A DNA stretch of 64,000 bases, from positions 1 through 64,000 of the forward strand of contig JANOTP010000284.1 of the NCBI GenBank assembly GCA_031416415.1, written 5' to 3'. Source of the stretch: JANYCO01 sp031416415. GTDB taxonomy: Bacteria > Bacteroidota > Bacteroidia > Cytophagales > Cytophagaceae. The position numbers and the translations under genes were made by a program. Position 1 is the stretch's first letter. Every line of letters begins with the position of its first letter. The notes under the pieces were generated by a model. It ran no database searches. It saw only the letters and a program-made list of their open reading frames with translations, and had not been told where the DNA came from. Shown in pieces: positions 27,894-34,508 of this stretch.

Positions 27894-28829
27894 ATGAAAA
27901 TAGTACTACTTGATGCAAAAACACTCGGGGATCTAAAAGAACTCGAACAGTTGAATAAATTCGGTGAAGTAATCGTTTACCAGTATACAAAATCAGACGA
28001 AGTATCAGATAGGGTAGGAGATGCAGAGATTGTTATTACTAATAAAGTAATTATTAATAAAAATGTTTTAGATCAGGCAAAAAATTTAAAACTAATTTGT
28101 GTAGCTGCTACTGGAACTAATAATATCAATATGGTTTACGCGGAAGAAAAAGGTGTGTCGGTGATGAACGTAAAAGGATATTCAACGGATGGCGTAGCGC
28201 AACACACTTTTGCGCTGATATTACACCTTCTTAATCATATTAATTTATATGACCCTTACGTCAAAAATAAATCGTATTCAGCCTCTAATATATTTACACA
28301 TCATGCTTGGCCTATTTATGAACTAGCGTCAATGAAGTTTGGTATTGTGGGTTTTGGAGCAATCGGTCAAAAGGTAGCGGAGATAGCGAATGCTTTTGGT
28401 GCAGAAGTTATTTTTTATTCTACTACTGGAAAAAATACGAATAAAAAATTCAAAAATGTTTCCCTGACCGAATTGTTAAGCACGTCAGATATAGTTTCTA
28501 TTCATGCACCAATGAATGAGACGACAGTAAATTTAATTTCCTATAAGGAAATTAAAAAAATGAAATCTTCTGCTATCCTTATAAATACTGGTAGAGGAGG
28601 AATAGTTAATGAAAGAGATCTTGCAAAAGCGCTAGACGAGGATCTGATAAGAGCTGCCGCGTTAGATGTTTTTGAGAAAGAACCTCTTCCCGAAGACAAT
28701 CCATTATTGCTTATTCGTAACCGCGATCGTCTTATTACAACTCCTCATGTGGCATGGGCGGGAGTAGAGTCAAGGAAGCGATTGATAGAAGGGATTTGTG
28801 CTAATATTGAAAGGTTTTTGAATGCTTAG
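27894..28829 (+). CDS. D-2-hydroxyacid dehydrogenase (NAD-dependent)
   Basis: A 311-aa member of the D-isomer-specific 2-hydroxyacid dehydrogenase family, probably glycerate/hydroxypyruvate-type. The NAD-binding glycine motif is GIVGFGAIGQKVAEIA (near residue 150). The catalytic triad positions are recognisable as Arg in INTGRGGIVNE, Glu in DVFEKEPLPEDNP and His in TTPHVAWAG. The N-terminal substrate domain has CVAATGTNNINMVYAEEKGV. The gene follows hslU by 34 bases and may be co-transcribed with it. The exact substrate (glycerate, lactate, phosphoglycerate) is not decided by sequence alone; the length and lack of an ACT domain argue against SerA. Confidence 0.9.
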   Translation: MKIVLLDAKTLGDLKELEQLNKFGEVIVYQYTKSDEVSDRVGDAEIVITNKVIINKNVLDQAKNLKLICVAATGTNNINMVYAEEKGVSVMNVKGYSTDGVAQHTFALILHLLNHINLYDPYVKNKSYSASNIFTHHAWPIYELASMKFGIVGFGAIGQKVAEIANAFGAEVIFYSTTGKNTNKKFKNVSLTELLSTSDIVSIHAPMNETTVNLISYKEIKKMKSSAILINTGRGGIVNERDLAKALDEDLIRAAALDVFEKEPLPEDNPLLLIRNRDRLITTPHVAWAGVESRKRLIEGICANIERFLNA

Positions 28830-28907
28830 TTCAAAAAAAATAGTATAAAATAAATCTAAAGTTGAAAAAAAAATGTTATATTCATAATAATAAAATTATT
28901 TAATAGT

Positions 28908-29144
28908 ATGGATATTAAATTAAAAAAATATGAATTAATGGAATGGCTAATGCTAGTAAATGACGAAGCTACATTATACCAATTAGAAGCTTTTAAAAAA
29001 AGTAGTGAAAAAGATTTTTGGGAAGAGCTTCCTGAGCCTGTTAAATTGTCAATTGAAAAGGCAAAACTTGAGTTAGACAAGGGCGAGGGTATTTCACATG
29101 AAAAAGTGATATCAGAAATAAAAAAACGTTTTTTAAATACATAA
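28908..29144 (+). CDS. Putative antitoxin of a ParE-type toxin-antitoxin pair
   Basis: A 78-aa acidic, mostly helical protein encoded immediately upstream of a ParE-family toxin; its stop codon and the toxin ATG overlap in TAATG. The C-terminal pattern (KGEGISHEKVISEIKKRF) resembles the G-x-x-x-SHEEVM-type tail of many Bacteroidota antitoxins that partner ParE/RelE toxins. No classic ribbon-helix-helix or HTH motif is obvious, so DNA binding is uncertain. Assignment rests on size, charge, order and coupling. Confidence 0.72.
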   Translation: MDIKLKKYELMEWLMLVNDEATLYQLEAFKKSSEKDFWEELPEPVKLSIEKAKLELDKGEGISHEKVISEIKKRFLNT

Positions 29145-29440
29145 TGCCTTATAAAATAATTTGGTCTCCTACTGCGAAAACTACCTATTTTCAGATACTG
29201 GATTATATTGCAAATCATTGGAGTTCGAAAGAAGTAATTTCTTTTATAGATAGAACAGAAAAAGTATTAGCCTATATTAGAAAGAATCCAACACAATATC
29301 CTTCTTCAAAAATAAAAAAAGAAGTACACCAAAGTGTATTAACAAAACATGTAAGTTTGTATTATCAGGTTAATAAACAATCGGTTGAATTATTTATTTT
29401 TTGGGATAATCGTCAGGATCCTGCAAAATTTAAAATATAG
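29144..29440 (+). CDS. Type II toxin of the RelE/ParE family
   Basis: A 98-aa basic protein. The ParE/RelE fold is recognisable from the N-terminal strand YKIIWSPTAKTTYFQILDYI, the helix with W-SSKEVISFIDRTEKVLAYI, the central N-P-x-x-Y-P segment, the strand LTKHVSLYYQV and the terminal LFIFWDNRQDPAKF. ParE toxins inhibit gyrase, while RelE toxins cleave mRNA on the ribosome; the sequence is more ParE-like, but the mode of action is not proved. It is translationally coupled to the upstream antitoxin by a one-base overlap. Both genes are full length. Confidence 0.87.
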   Translation: MPYKIIWSPTAKTTYFQILDYIANHWSSKEVISFIDRTEKVLAYIRKNPTQYPSSKIKKEVHQSVLTKHVSLYYQVNKQSVELFIFWDNRQDPAKFKI

Positions 29441-29644
29441 TGAAACGAGCTTAACTTTGCTTCATTCTCAGACTTCCGCAGCAGCTTGCGTCCCGCGAGT
29501 TGCAACTATTTGTACCTCTGGCCGATTAGTTAAGGGATGAAGCTTGTAGTTTCCATAGTATAGTTTCTCTCTACGAAGCACCTGTCATTATGAAATACCT
29601 ATATTTGTGTTACTTCTAAGGTAATAATTTAATGGCAGTTTTGT

Positions 29645-29687
29645 AATCATCTTTCATAATCAATCACATTAATTATGAGAGATGATT
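29645..29687. repeat. 16-bp inverted repeat, possible terminator after the toxin gene
   Basis: AATCATCTTTCATAAT (29645-29660) pairs with ATTATGAGAGATGATT (29672-29687) with one mismatch and an 11-base loop; TTATTAG follows on the plus strand. The distance from the toxin stop (about 200 bases) is long for its terminator. Confidence 0.5.
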
Positions 29688-29735
29688 TATTAGAAGAATA
29701 AAGTTACGTCTTTCGGCTGTGTTGCATACTGACAG

Positions 29736-29757
29736 CATTTTGTGGAGACACAAAATG
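29736..29757. repeat. Perfect 9-bp inverted repeat
   Basis: CATTTTGTG-gaga-CACAAAATG, a tight hairpin with a 4-base loop immediately next to the putative lgt terminator hairpin. Its role is unknown. Confidence 0.6.
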
Positions 29758-29758
29758 A

Positions 29759-29800
29759 GGCTGCATAATTCAAAGTATAAGAGATTTTAATTATGCAGCC
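29759..29800 (-). terminator. Hairpin downstream of lgt
   Basis: GGCTGCATAATT (29759-29770) and AATTATGCAGCC (29789-29800) form a perfect 12-bp stem with an 18-base loop. It starts 12 bases after the lgt stop on the minus strand and is followed there by TCATTTTG, a weak T-tract. Confidence 0.5.
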
Positions 29801-29812
29801 TTACTTTCAACC

Positions 29813-30940
29813 CTAAACCTTAGCCTTCCTAAAACTCCTCACCAACACCACCACACCTATTATCACCATTGGAATACTCAACAGCTGTCCCATGTTATAA
29901 GCCATATCGTTTTCAAACGTTACCTGATTTTCTTTTACAAATTCATAAAAGAAACGTAATGTAAAAATCCAGATCATGAATATCCCAAACAGAAGACCTT
30001 CTGGAGTAAGAGCTTTGTAACGAATGTATAGGAAAATCAAAACAAAGAATAAAACTAAACTTGAAATAGCTTCATATAATTGAGTTGGATGACGCGGAAT
30101 TCCCCAAGCTTTTACAATTATTTCTGTACCGCCTTTACCTTCTGAACCTATAAATACAGATTGTTTAGCTTTAGAAAGGATCATATGTTGACCATATTCA
30201 CCGTGACTAAATAATGCTTGACGAATATTAGTTTCAACCATTTCTAAAATATTTCCACTGCCAAAACTTTTCACTTTCATCCTTATGTCCATTCCCGTAA
30301 GGGTTTGCCCATTGAAAATCGTATCGGTATTATTTTTTCTTACTTTAATATCACTAATTTGCCCTTTGAAATTTGCTTCTGTGTAGTTTTCTAAATAAGA
30401 AGTTGTAGAATTTATAAAAACAAATCCTTGAGAAGCATCAGTAGGTATTCCTATTATTTCTGAATTCATTAGATTTCCAAAACGAATGAAACACGCTGCC
30501 AATGCTACTATAATAGCAGTACGGTCAAGTACTTTTAAATATTTTTCAGTAGGATATTTTTTACAATACAACCAGATACCTACTAATATTGCAATACCGG
30601 CACCATGACTGGCAAGCCCACCTTCCCAGATGTATAATATTTTAATTAATTTGGCAGGTTCCCAGAAAAAATCATTTGGTTCATAAAAAATACAATGACC
30701 TAGTCGAGCTCCAATTATAGTGGCTACTATCATGTGAAGTGTTAAACTCTCAACAAGTTTTTCAGATTTACCTTCTATTTTATATATTTTTAAGTAAATC
30801 ATTTGGCCAATTAAAAATGCAGCAGCAAATAATAAACCATAATAGCGTGGAGCAAGAGGACCAATAGTATAACCAAATAGTGAAAATTCAGAGAGCGTAA
30901 AAATTTCAGGAGCTACATCCCAGATAATAAAATCAAGCAT
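29813..30940 (-). CDS. lgt: Prolipoprotein diacylglyceryl transferase (Lgt)
   Basis: Lgt moves the diacylglyceryl group from phosphatidylglycerol to the lipobox cysteine of prolipoproteins in the inner membrane. With the ATG at 30940 the protein is 375 aa; a TTG nine codons upstream overlaps a predicted -7 box and is unlikely to be the start. Family motifs are GARLGHCIFYEP (78-89), GGLASHGAG with His112, the signature RFGNLMNSEI (153-162) and RHPTQLYEA (283-291). About seven membrane helices are predicted. The region between the signature and RHPTQLYE (about residues 170-280) is a long hydrophilic insert, making the protein roughly 90 residues longer than E. coli Lgt. Confidence 0.94.
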   Translation of the reverse strand: MLDFIIWDVAPEIFTLSEFSLFGYTIGPLAPRYYGLLFAAAFLIGQMIYLKIYKIEGKSEKLVESLTLHMIVATIIGARLGHCIFYEPNDFFWEPAKLIKILYIWEGGLASHGAGIAILVGIWLYCKKYPTEKYLKVLDRTAIIVALAACFIRFGNLMNSEIIGIPTDASQGFVFINSTTSYLENYTEANFKGQISDIKVRKNNTDTIFNGQTLTGMDIRMKVKSFGSGNILEMVETNIRQALFSHGEYGQHMILSKAKQSVFIGSEGKGGTEIIVKAWGIPRHPTQLYEAISSLVLFFVLIFLYIRYKALTPEGLLFGIFMIWIFTLRFFYEFVKENQVTFENDMAYNMGQLLSIPMVIIGVVVLVRSFRKAKV

Positions 30941-30964
30941 CTTAGTAGTGTAATTAAAGTTATG

Positions 30965-30972
30965 CAAATATA
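30965..30972 (-). promoter_or_regulatory. Candidate -7 box for lgt
   Basis: On the minus strand TATATTTG is an exact TAnnTTTG match, ending 24 bases before the ATG at 30940. No convincing -33 box was seen. Its position helps decide the start, because the upstream TTG lies within the box. Confidence 0.4.
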
Positions 30973-31015
30973 TGGAAAATGCTTAGTAATCTGAAAAGAA
31001 CATTAAATGAATTGA

Positions 31016-31060
31016 TAGTAATAAAAAAGCCTCTTTATCTAAGAGGCTTTTTTATTACTA
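31016..31060 (-). terminator. Strong terminator after the ferredoxin gene
   Basis: A perfect 20-bp stem (31016-31035 with 31041-31060) with a 5-base loop and A/T-runs in both arms; the core is AAAAAAGCCTCTT/AAGAGGCTTTTTT. It lies 17 bases after the ferredoxin stop and separates it from lgt. Confidence 0.82.
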
Positions 31061-31076
31061 TTTTATTTAAAAAAAA

Positions 31077-31424
31077 CTATTCTCCGTGGAGCCAAGCCTT
31101 TTTACCTAATAACACATCTTCTTCTTCTCGAACGTCTGGATCGTCTACGCAGCAGTCTACTGGACATACGGCAGCGCACTGAGGCTCTTCATGGAATCCC
31201 ATGCATTCTGTACATTTATTCGAAACAATGTAATAAAATTCATCTGAAACAGGTTCCTGACTGGTTTTAGCATCCATTTTAGACCCATCTTCCAAATCGA
31301 TCTCTACAAGGCTAGTGCCTCCTGCATAAGTCCATTTTGCTCCGCCTTCATAGATGGCAGTATTTGGGCACTCCGGCTCACAGGCTCCGCAGTTTATACA
31401 TTCTTCTGTGATTATAATCGCCAT
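31077..31424 (-). CDS. 2[4Fe-4S] ferredoxin
   Basis: A 115-aa low-potential electron carrier. The first cluster ligands are C-x2-C-x2-C-x3-C in CINCGACEPECP (residues 10-21). The second set is in CTECMGFHEEPQCAAVCPVDCC, with an 8-residue insertion between Cys 2 and 3, typical of Alvin-type/FdxA-like ferredoxins. An acidic insert of about 40 residues separates the two sets. Unusually for this phylum, a perfect AAGGAGG ribosome-binding site (31430-31436, minus strand) stands five bases before the ATG. It is monocistronic, between ffh and a strong terminator. The partner oxidoreductase is not in the window. Confidence 0.92.
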   Translation of the reverse strand: MAIIITEECINCGACEPECPNTAIYEGGAKWTYAGGTSLVEIDLEDGSKMDAKTSQEPVSDEFYYIVSNKCTECMGFHEEPQCAAVCPVDCCVDDPDVREEEDVLLGKKAWLHGE

Positions 31425-31456
31425 TTTATCCTCCTTATTTATTTAGTCAATTGTTG

Positions 31457-31489
31457 CAAAAATAAGTACAAATATTGGTTTTATACAAA
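31457..31489 (-). promoter_or_regulatory. Bacteroidota promoter for the ferredoxin gene
   Basis: On the minus strand TTTG (31486-31489), a 21-base spacer and TATTTTTG (31457-31464) match the TTTG/TAnnTTTG consensus exactly. The expected start is about 25 bases before the ATG, leaving room for the strong ribosome-binding site. Confidence 0.55.
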
Positions 31490-31566
31490 TTTCTGCAATA
31501 TAAATTCGTATTTCGAAACAATTCCTAACGAGAAATTGTTCGTTTGTACTAGATTTTATTTTATAA

Positions 31567-32889
31567 TTATCTTGGAAGTCCCATTTTAGGAAGTCCTTTA
31601 CCTCCTGAATTGTTCATCATCTTCATCATTTTTCTCATGTCTTCAAATTGTTTCATGAGGTTATTTACTTGTTGAATAGAGGTGCCACTTCCGCCTGCCA
31701 ATCTTTTACGACGATTTCCGTTGATGATATCAGGATTTTGTCTTTCTTTAGGTGTCATTGAATTGATGATCGCTTCAATAGGAGCAAAGGCATTGTCGTC
31801 AATGTCTACGTCTTTCATCATTTTGTTCATCCCAGGGAGCATACCAACAATGTCTTTAATGCTTCCCATTTTTTTAATCTGTTGAAGCTGTGTCAGAAAA
31901 TCTTCAAAATTAAATTGATTTTTTCTTATTTTCTGATTAAGTCTTTTCGCTTCATCTTCGTCAAAAACTTCTTGCGCCTTTTCAACAAGTGAAACCACGT
32001 CACCCATACCTAAAATACGTTGAGCCATACGCTCTGGATAGAAAACATCAAGGTTCTCCATCTTTTCTCCCGTACTTAGGAATTTGATAGGTTTTTCAAC
32101 AACAGATTTTATAGAAATAGCAGCACCACCGCGTGTATCACCATCTAATTTAGTAAGCACAACACCGTCAAAATTTAATCGGTCGTTGAAGGCTTTCGCA
32201 GTGTTTACAGCATCTTGACCAGTCATAGAGTCAACTACAAACAATGTTTCAGAAGGTTTAATAGCAGCTTTTATTTCTGCTATCTCATTCATCATTTGTT
32301 CGTCTACCGCTAAACGACCAGCAGTATCGACAATAACGATTTTAAAATTATTTTTCTTAGCATATTCTAAACCATTTTTTGCGATTTGAACAGCATTCTT
32401 ATTTTCGGGTTCTGAAAATACTTCTACACCAACTTGCTCTCCAAGTACTTTCAACTGATCAATAGCCGCAGGTCTATATACGTCGCAGGCTACAAGCAAT
32501 ACTTGGCGGCCTTGTTTTTTAAGATAACTTGATAGTTTTCCGGAAAAAGTAGTCTTACCCGAACCTTGTAAACCTGCTATCAATATTACTGCAGGATCAC
32601 CTTTTAGGTTGATGTCTACTTTCTGACCACCCATTAATTCTGTCAGCTCTTCTTGGGTTATTTTTACCAACAACTGACCTGGAGAAACTGCTATAAGCAC
32701 TTCGCGGCCCATGGCTTTTTCTTTGATCATGTCGGTTACACTTTTTGCTACTTTGTAGTTGACGTCAGCGTCCAATAAGGCTTTTCGGATTTCCTTTATG
32801 GTTGCGGCTACGTTAATTTCTGTAATTCTTCCTTGACCTTTAAGGTTTTTAAAGGCTTTGTCAAGTTTTAAACTAAGGTTTTCAAACAT
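31567..32889 (-). CDS. ffh: Signal recognition particle protein Ffh
   Basis: Ffh binds 4.5S RNA and signal sequences and delivers ribosomes to the membrane through FtsY. The 440-aa protein has the N domain (1-95), the GTPase G domain with GLQGSGKTT (106-114), DTAGR, TKLDGDTRGGAA and STGEKMENL, and a C-terminal methionine-rich M domain (about 300-440) ending in MMKMMNN and a Gly/Lys/Pro tail. It is monocistronic by context. A TAACTTTG -7-like box lies at 32913-32920 on the minus strand. Confidence 0.96.
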   Translation of the reverse strand: MFENLSLKLDKAFKNLKGQGRITEINVAATIKEIRKALLDADVNYKVAKSVTDMIKEKAMGREVLIAVSPGQLLVKITQEELTELMGGQKVDINLKGDPAVILIAGLQGSGKTTFSGKLSSYLKKQGRQVLLVACDVYRPAAIDQLKVLGEQVGVEVFSEPENKNAVQIAKNGLEYAKKNNFKIVIVDTAGRLAVDEQMMNEIAEIKAAIKPSETLFVVDSMTGQDAVNTAKAFNDRLNFDGVVLTKLDGDTRGGAAISIKSVVEKPIKFLSTGEKMENLDVFYPERMAQRILGMGDVVSLVEKAQEVFDEDEAKRLNQKIRKNQFNFEDFLTQLQQIKKMGSIKDIVGMLPGMNKMMKDVDIDDNAFAPIEAIINSMTPKERQNPDIINGNRRKRLAGGSGTSIQQVNNLMKQFEDMRKMMKMMNNSGGKGLPKMGLPR

Positions 32890-33112
32890 AATACTCTTCT
32901 ATTTTCGGAGTGCAAAGTTAATTAATTTTAGGAAGGATAAAAAGGAAAAAAGTGTTAGCGTAATATCTAGTCAAAACATTTATTATTAAATAGTTACTGT
33001 ATTTAATAACCTGTAAATGAAAAGTTAAGTGCGTATTATTTTAAAAAATATAAGCTTATAGAATAATAGTTAACTTATGGGTTACTGGCCCTGTAAAATA
33101 AATGGATACTTT

Positions 33113-33463
33113 TTATAAGGTTAAGTTATGGGTATAGTTTGTCAGAAAGAGTTGAAATGCTTTGTTAAATTCTTTAAACTGTTTAACTGCTTGTTCTCCC
33201 GCTTCTGTTACTATTGCTTGACCTCCGCCTTTACCTCCCCGTTGTGTTATCACAAGGGGTTCTTGCGACTGTTGATTCATTTGTTCAATCAATTGCCAAG
33301 CTTGTCTGTAGGACATTTTCATCTCTATTGCTGCTTGTCGAATAGAACCTAATTCTTTTATTTTTTCTAATAGATCAATTCTCCCATATCCAAGAAAAGG
33401 CCCCTCTTCAGAGTCAATCCATATTCTTCCATTTGCTTTGAAAAATAATTTTTTCTTATCCAT
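33113..33463 (-). CDS. ModE-like winged-helix regulator (N-terminal domain only)
   Basis: A 116-aa protein matching the ModE N-terminal DNA-binding domain: LGYGRIDLLEKIKELGSIRQAAIEMKMSY spans the helix-turn-helix (in two parts, residues about 24-52), then RQAWQLIEQMN as the recognition region and the wing TQRGGKGGGQAIVTEAG. It lacks the C-terminal molybdate-binding (TOBE) domains of full ModE, so it probably senses something else or acts through a partner. No molybdenum transport or cofactor genes are nearby. A perfect 9+9 bp palindrome sits 42 bases before its start and may be its operator. The methyltransferase gene lies upstream on the same strand. Confidence 0.85.
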   Translation of the reverse strand: MDKKKLFFKANGRIWIDSEEGPFLGYGRIDLLEKIKELGSIRQAAIEMKMSYRQAWQLIEQMNQQSQEPLVITQRGGKGGGQAIVTEAGEQAVKQFKEFNKAFQLFLTNYTHNLTL

Positions 33464-33504
33464 AGATCTATTAGATTTTATAATAATACAGAAAATAATT
33501 TAAA

Positions 33505-33524
33505 AATAGTACTAGAGTACTATT
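33505..33524 (-). promoter_or_regulatory. 9+9 bp palindrome upstream of the ModE-like gene
   Basis: AATAGTACT-ag-AGTACTATT is a perfect palindrome with a 2-base centre, 42-61 bases before the ModE-like ATG and just after the methyltransferase stop. ModE proteins bind palindromes at target promoters, so an autoregulatory operator is a reasonable inference. A short terminator is less likely, since the spacer is too small for a loop. Confidence 0.45.
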
Positions 33525-33532
33525 GATAGGTC

Positions 33533-34255
33533 TTAAATTAATTCTAAACAAATCATATAATCCGAATCTTCCCCTTCAAAAAAATCGATCATTTTAAATC
33601 CATTTTTTTCTGCAGCTTCCAGTACATGGTCAGAAGAAACATACAGCCATGGAAACCACTCCCCTTTTTGTCCTTTATATTCCATTCTATAGTTTAGCTC
33701 ACCATAATAATTTCCATTCAAATCTATACTGTATGCGCCTTCCTCTTCTTCGTCTTCGAACATGTAAAGAATATCCACGGACTCCCCAATCACTCTGCCT
33801 CCTGGTTTTAATAGATTTTTACATTTCAGAAAAAAAGTGTCTAGATTTTCTAATGTACCTGCAATACCAAATCCATTCATCATAAAAAGTAAAGTATCAT
33901 ATTTTTCATGTTCGTCTAATTTGAAAAAATCACCTTTAAGTACAGAATTGACACCTCTTTTTTGCATAACCTCGCAACATTTTGCTGACCAATCAAGCGC
34001 TACGACTTCTTTTTTTTGATTTTGAAGTGCAAGGGCATGTGTACCTGCACCAGCGCCAACATCAAGTATCTTTCCTTGCACTATTGACAAAGCAAATTGT
34101 TCTTTTTCGGGCATTTCTTCCCATTTTCGAAAAAGATAAGGTACTGGGATTATTTCCTTTTCGGTTAAGTTAGATTCTACTTCAATTTGATTGGTTTGAT
34201 CCCCTTCTAAATAATCTTGCAACGCAGTGCCAAAAGGGTCGAAGGAGGATGACAT
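33533..34255 (-). CDS. SAM-dependent methyltransferase (class I)
   Basis: A 240-aa protein with the class I methyltransferase motif I as ILDVGAGAGTHALAL (residues about 62-76), the acidic end of strand 2 in VVALDWS, motif II/III around YDTLLFMMNGFGIAGTLENL and motif IV-like LLKPGGRVIGES. No signal peptide or membrane segment is present. The substrate is not evident; the fold is that of small-molecule methyltransferases. The ModE-like gene follows 69 bases downstream on the same strand. Confidence 0.85.
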   Translation of the reverse strand: MSSSFDPFGTALQDYLEGDQTNQIEVESNLTEKEIIPVPYLFRKWEEMPEKEQFALSIVQGKILDVGAGAGTHALALQNQKKEVVALDWSAKCCEVMQKRGVNSVLKGDFFKLDEHEKYDTLLFMMNGFGIAGTLENLDTFFLKCKNLLKPGGRVIGESVDILYMFEDEEEEGAYSIDLNGNYYGELNYRMEYKGQKGEWFPWLYVSSDHVLEAAEKNGFKMIDFFEGEDSDYMICLELI

Positions 34256-34508
34256 ATATAAGAGGTTCGATTTTTATGGAGTTTTAAGGCTCCATTTTAA
34301 GAAATGATAATTTAATAATGTTAATATTACCAAAAAACATTTTCAAAAAGAAGTGTATTGAACGTTTTTCATAATTAAGTTTTGAAAATTCTACCTAGCT
34401 TAATTAGAATAATCTGCTAAAATTATTTTTATGGAAAATTTAAGAACCCTGCATCTTACTCTAAAGAAAGTTTTATATATTCAAACCCCCATTGAAATAG
34501 AAGGAATT

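Larger units (their letters stand above)
29441..29812. other. Gene-free region with GC-rich patch and several hairpins
   Basis: No convincing coding frame lies in these 372 bases. A patch at about 29471-29525 is markedly richer in G+C than the surroundings and contains CTTGCG-tcc-CGCGAG. Around it, CTTAAC (29450) can pair with GTTAAG (29529), and GCTTCAT (29459) with ATGAAGC (29537); the crossed order would form a pseudoknot. Further inverted repeats lie at 29645-29687, 29736-29757 and 29759-29800. It could hold a structured RNA, a decayed repeat, or only terminators for the two flanking convergent units. Confidence 0.5.

Noticed and set aside
25275..29440. Fic gene plus ParE pair as a defence island
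   Set aside because: hslU and a dehydrogenase lie between them, and no nuclease, integrase or other defence gene is nearby.
31077..31424. Ferredoxin as part of a nitrogen-fixation or anaerobic electron-transport operon
   Set aside because: It stands alone between terminators and ffh; no partner genes are present.
33513..33516. Palindrome at 33505-33524 as an intrinsic terminator for the methyltransferase
   Set aside because: The 2-base centre leaves no room for a hairpin loop unless several pairs open, and there is no T-tract.
34431..34508. N-terminal extension of the alpha-2-macroglobulin from an upstream ATG
   Set aside because: The signal peptide begins only at 34509 or 34518; an extra 26 residues before it would impair export.
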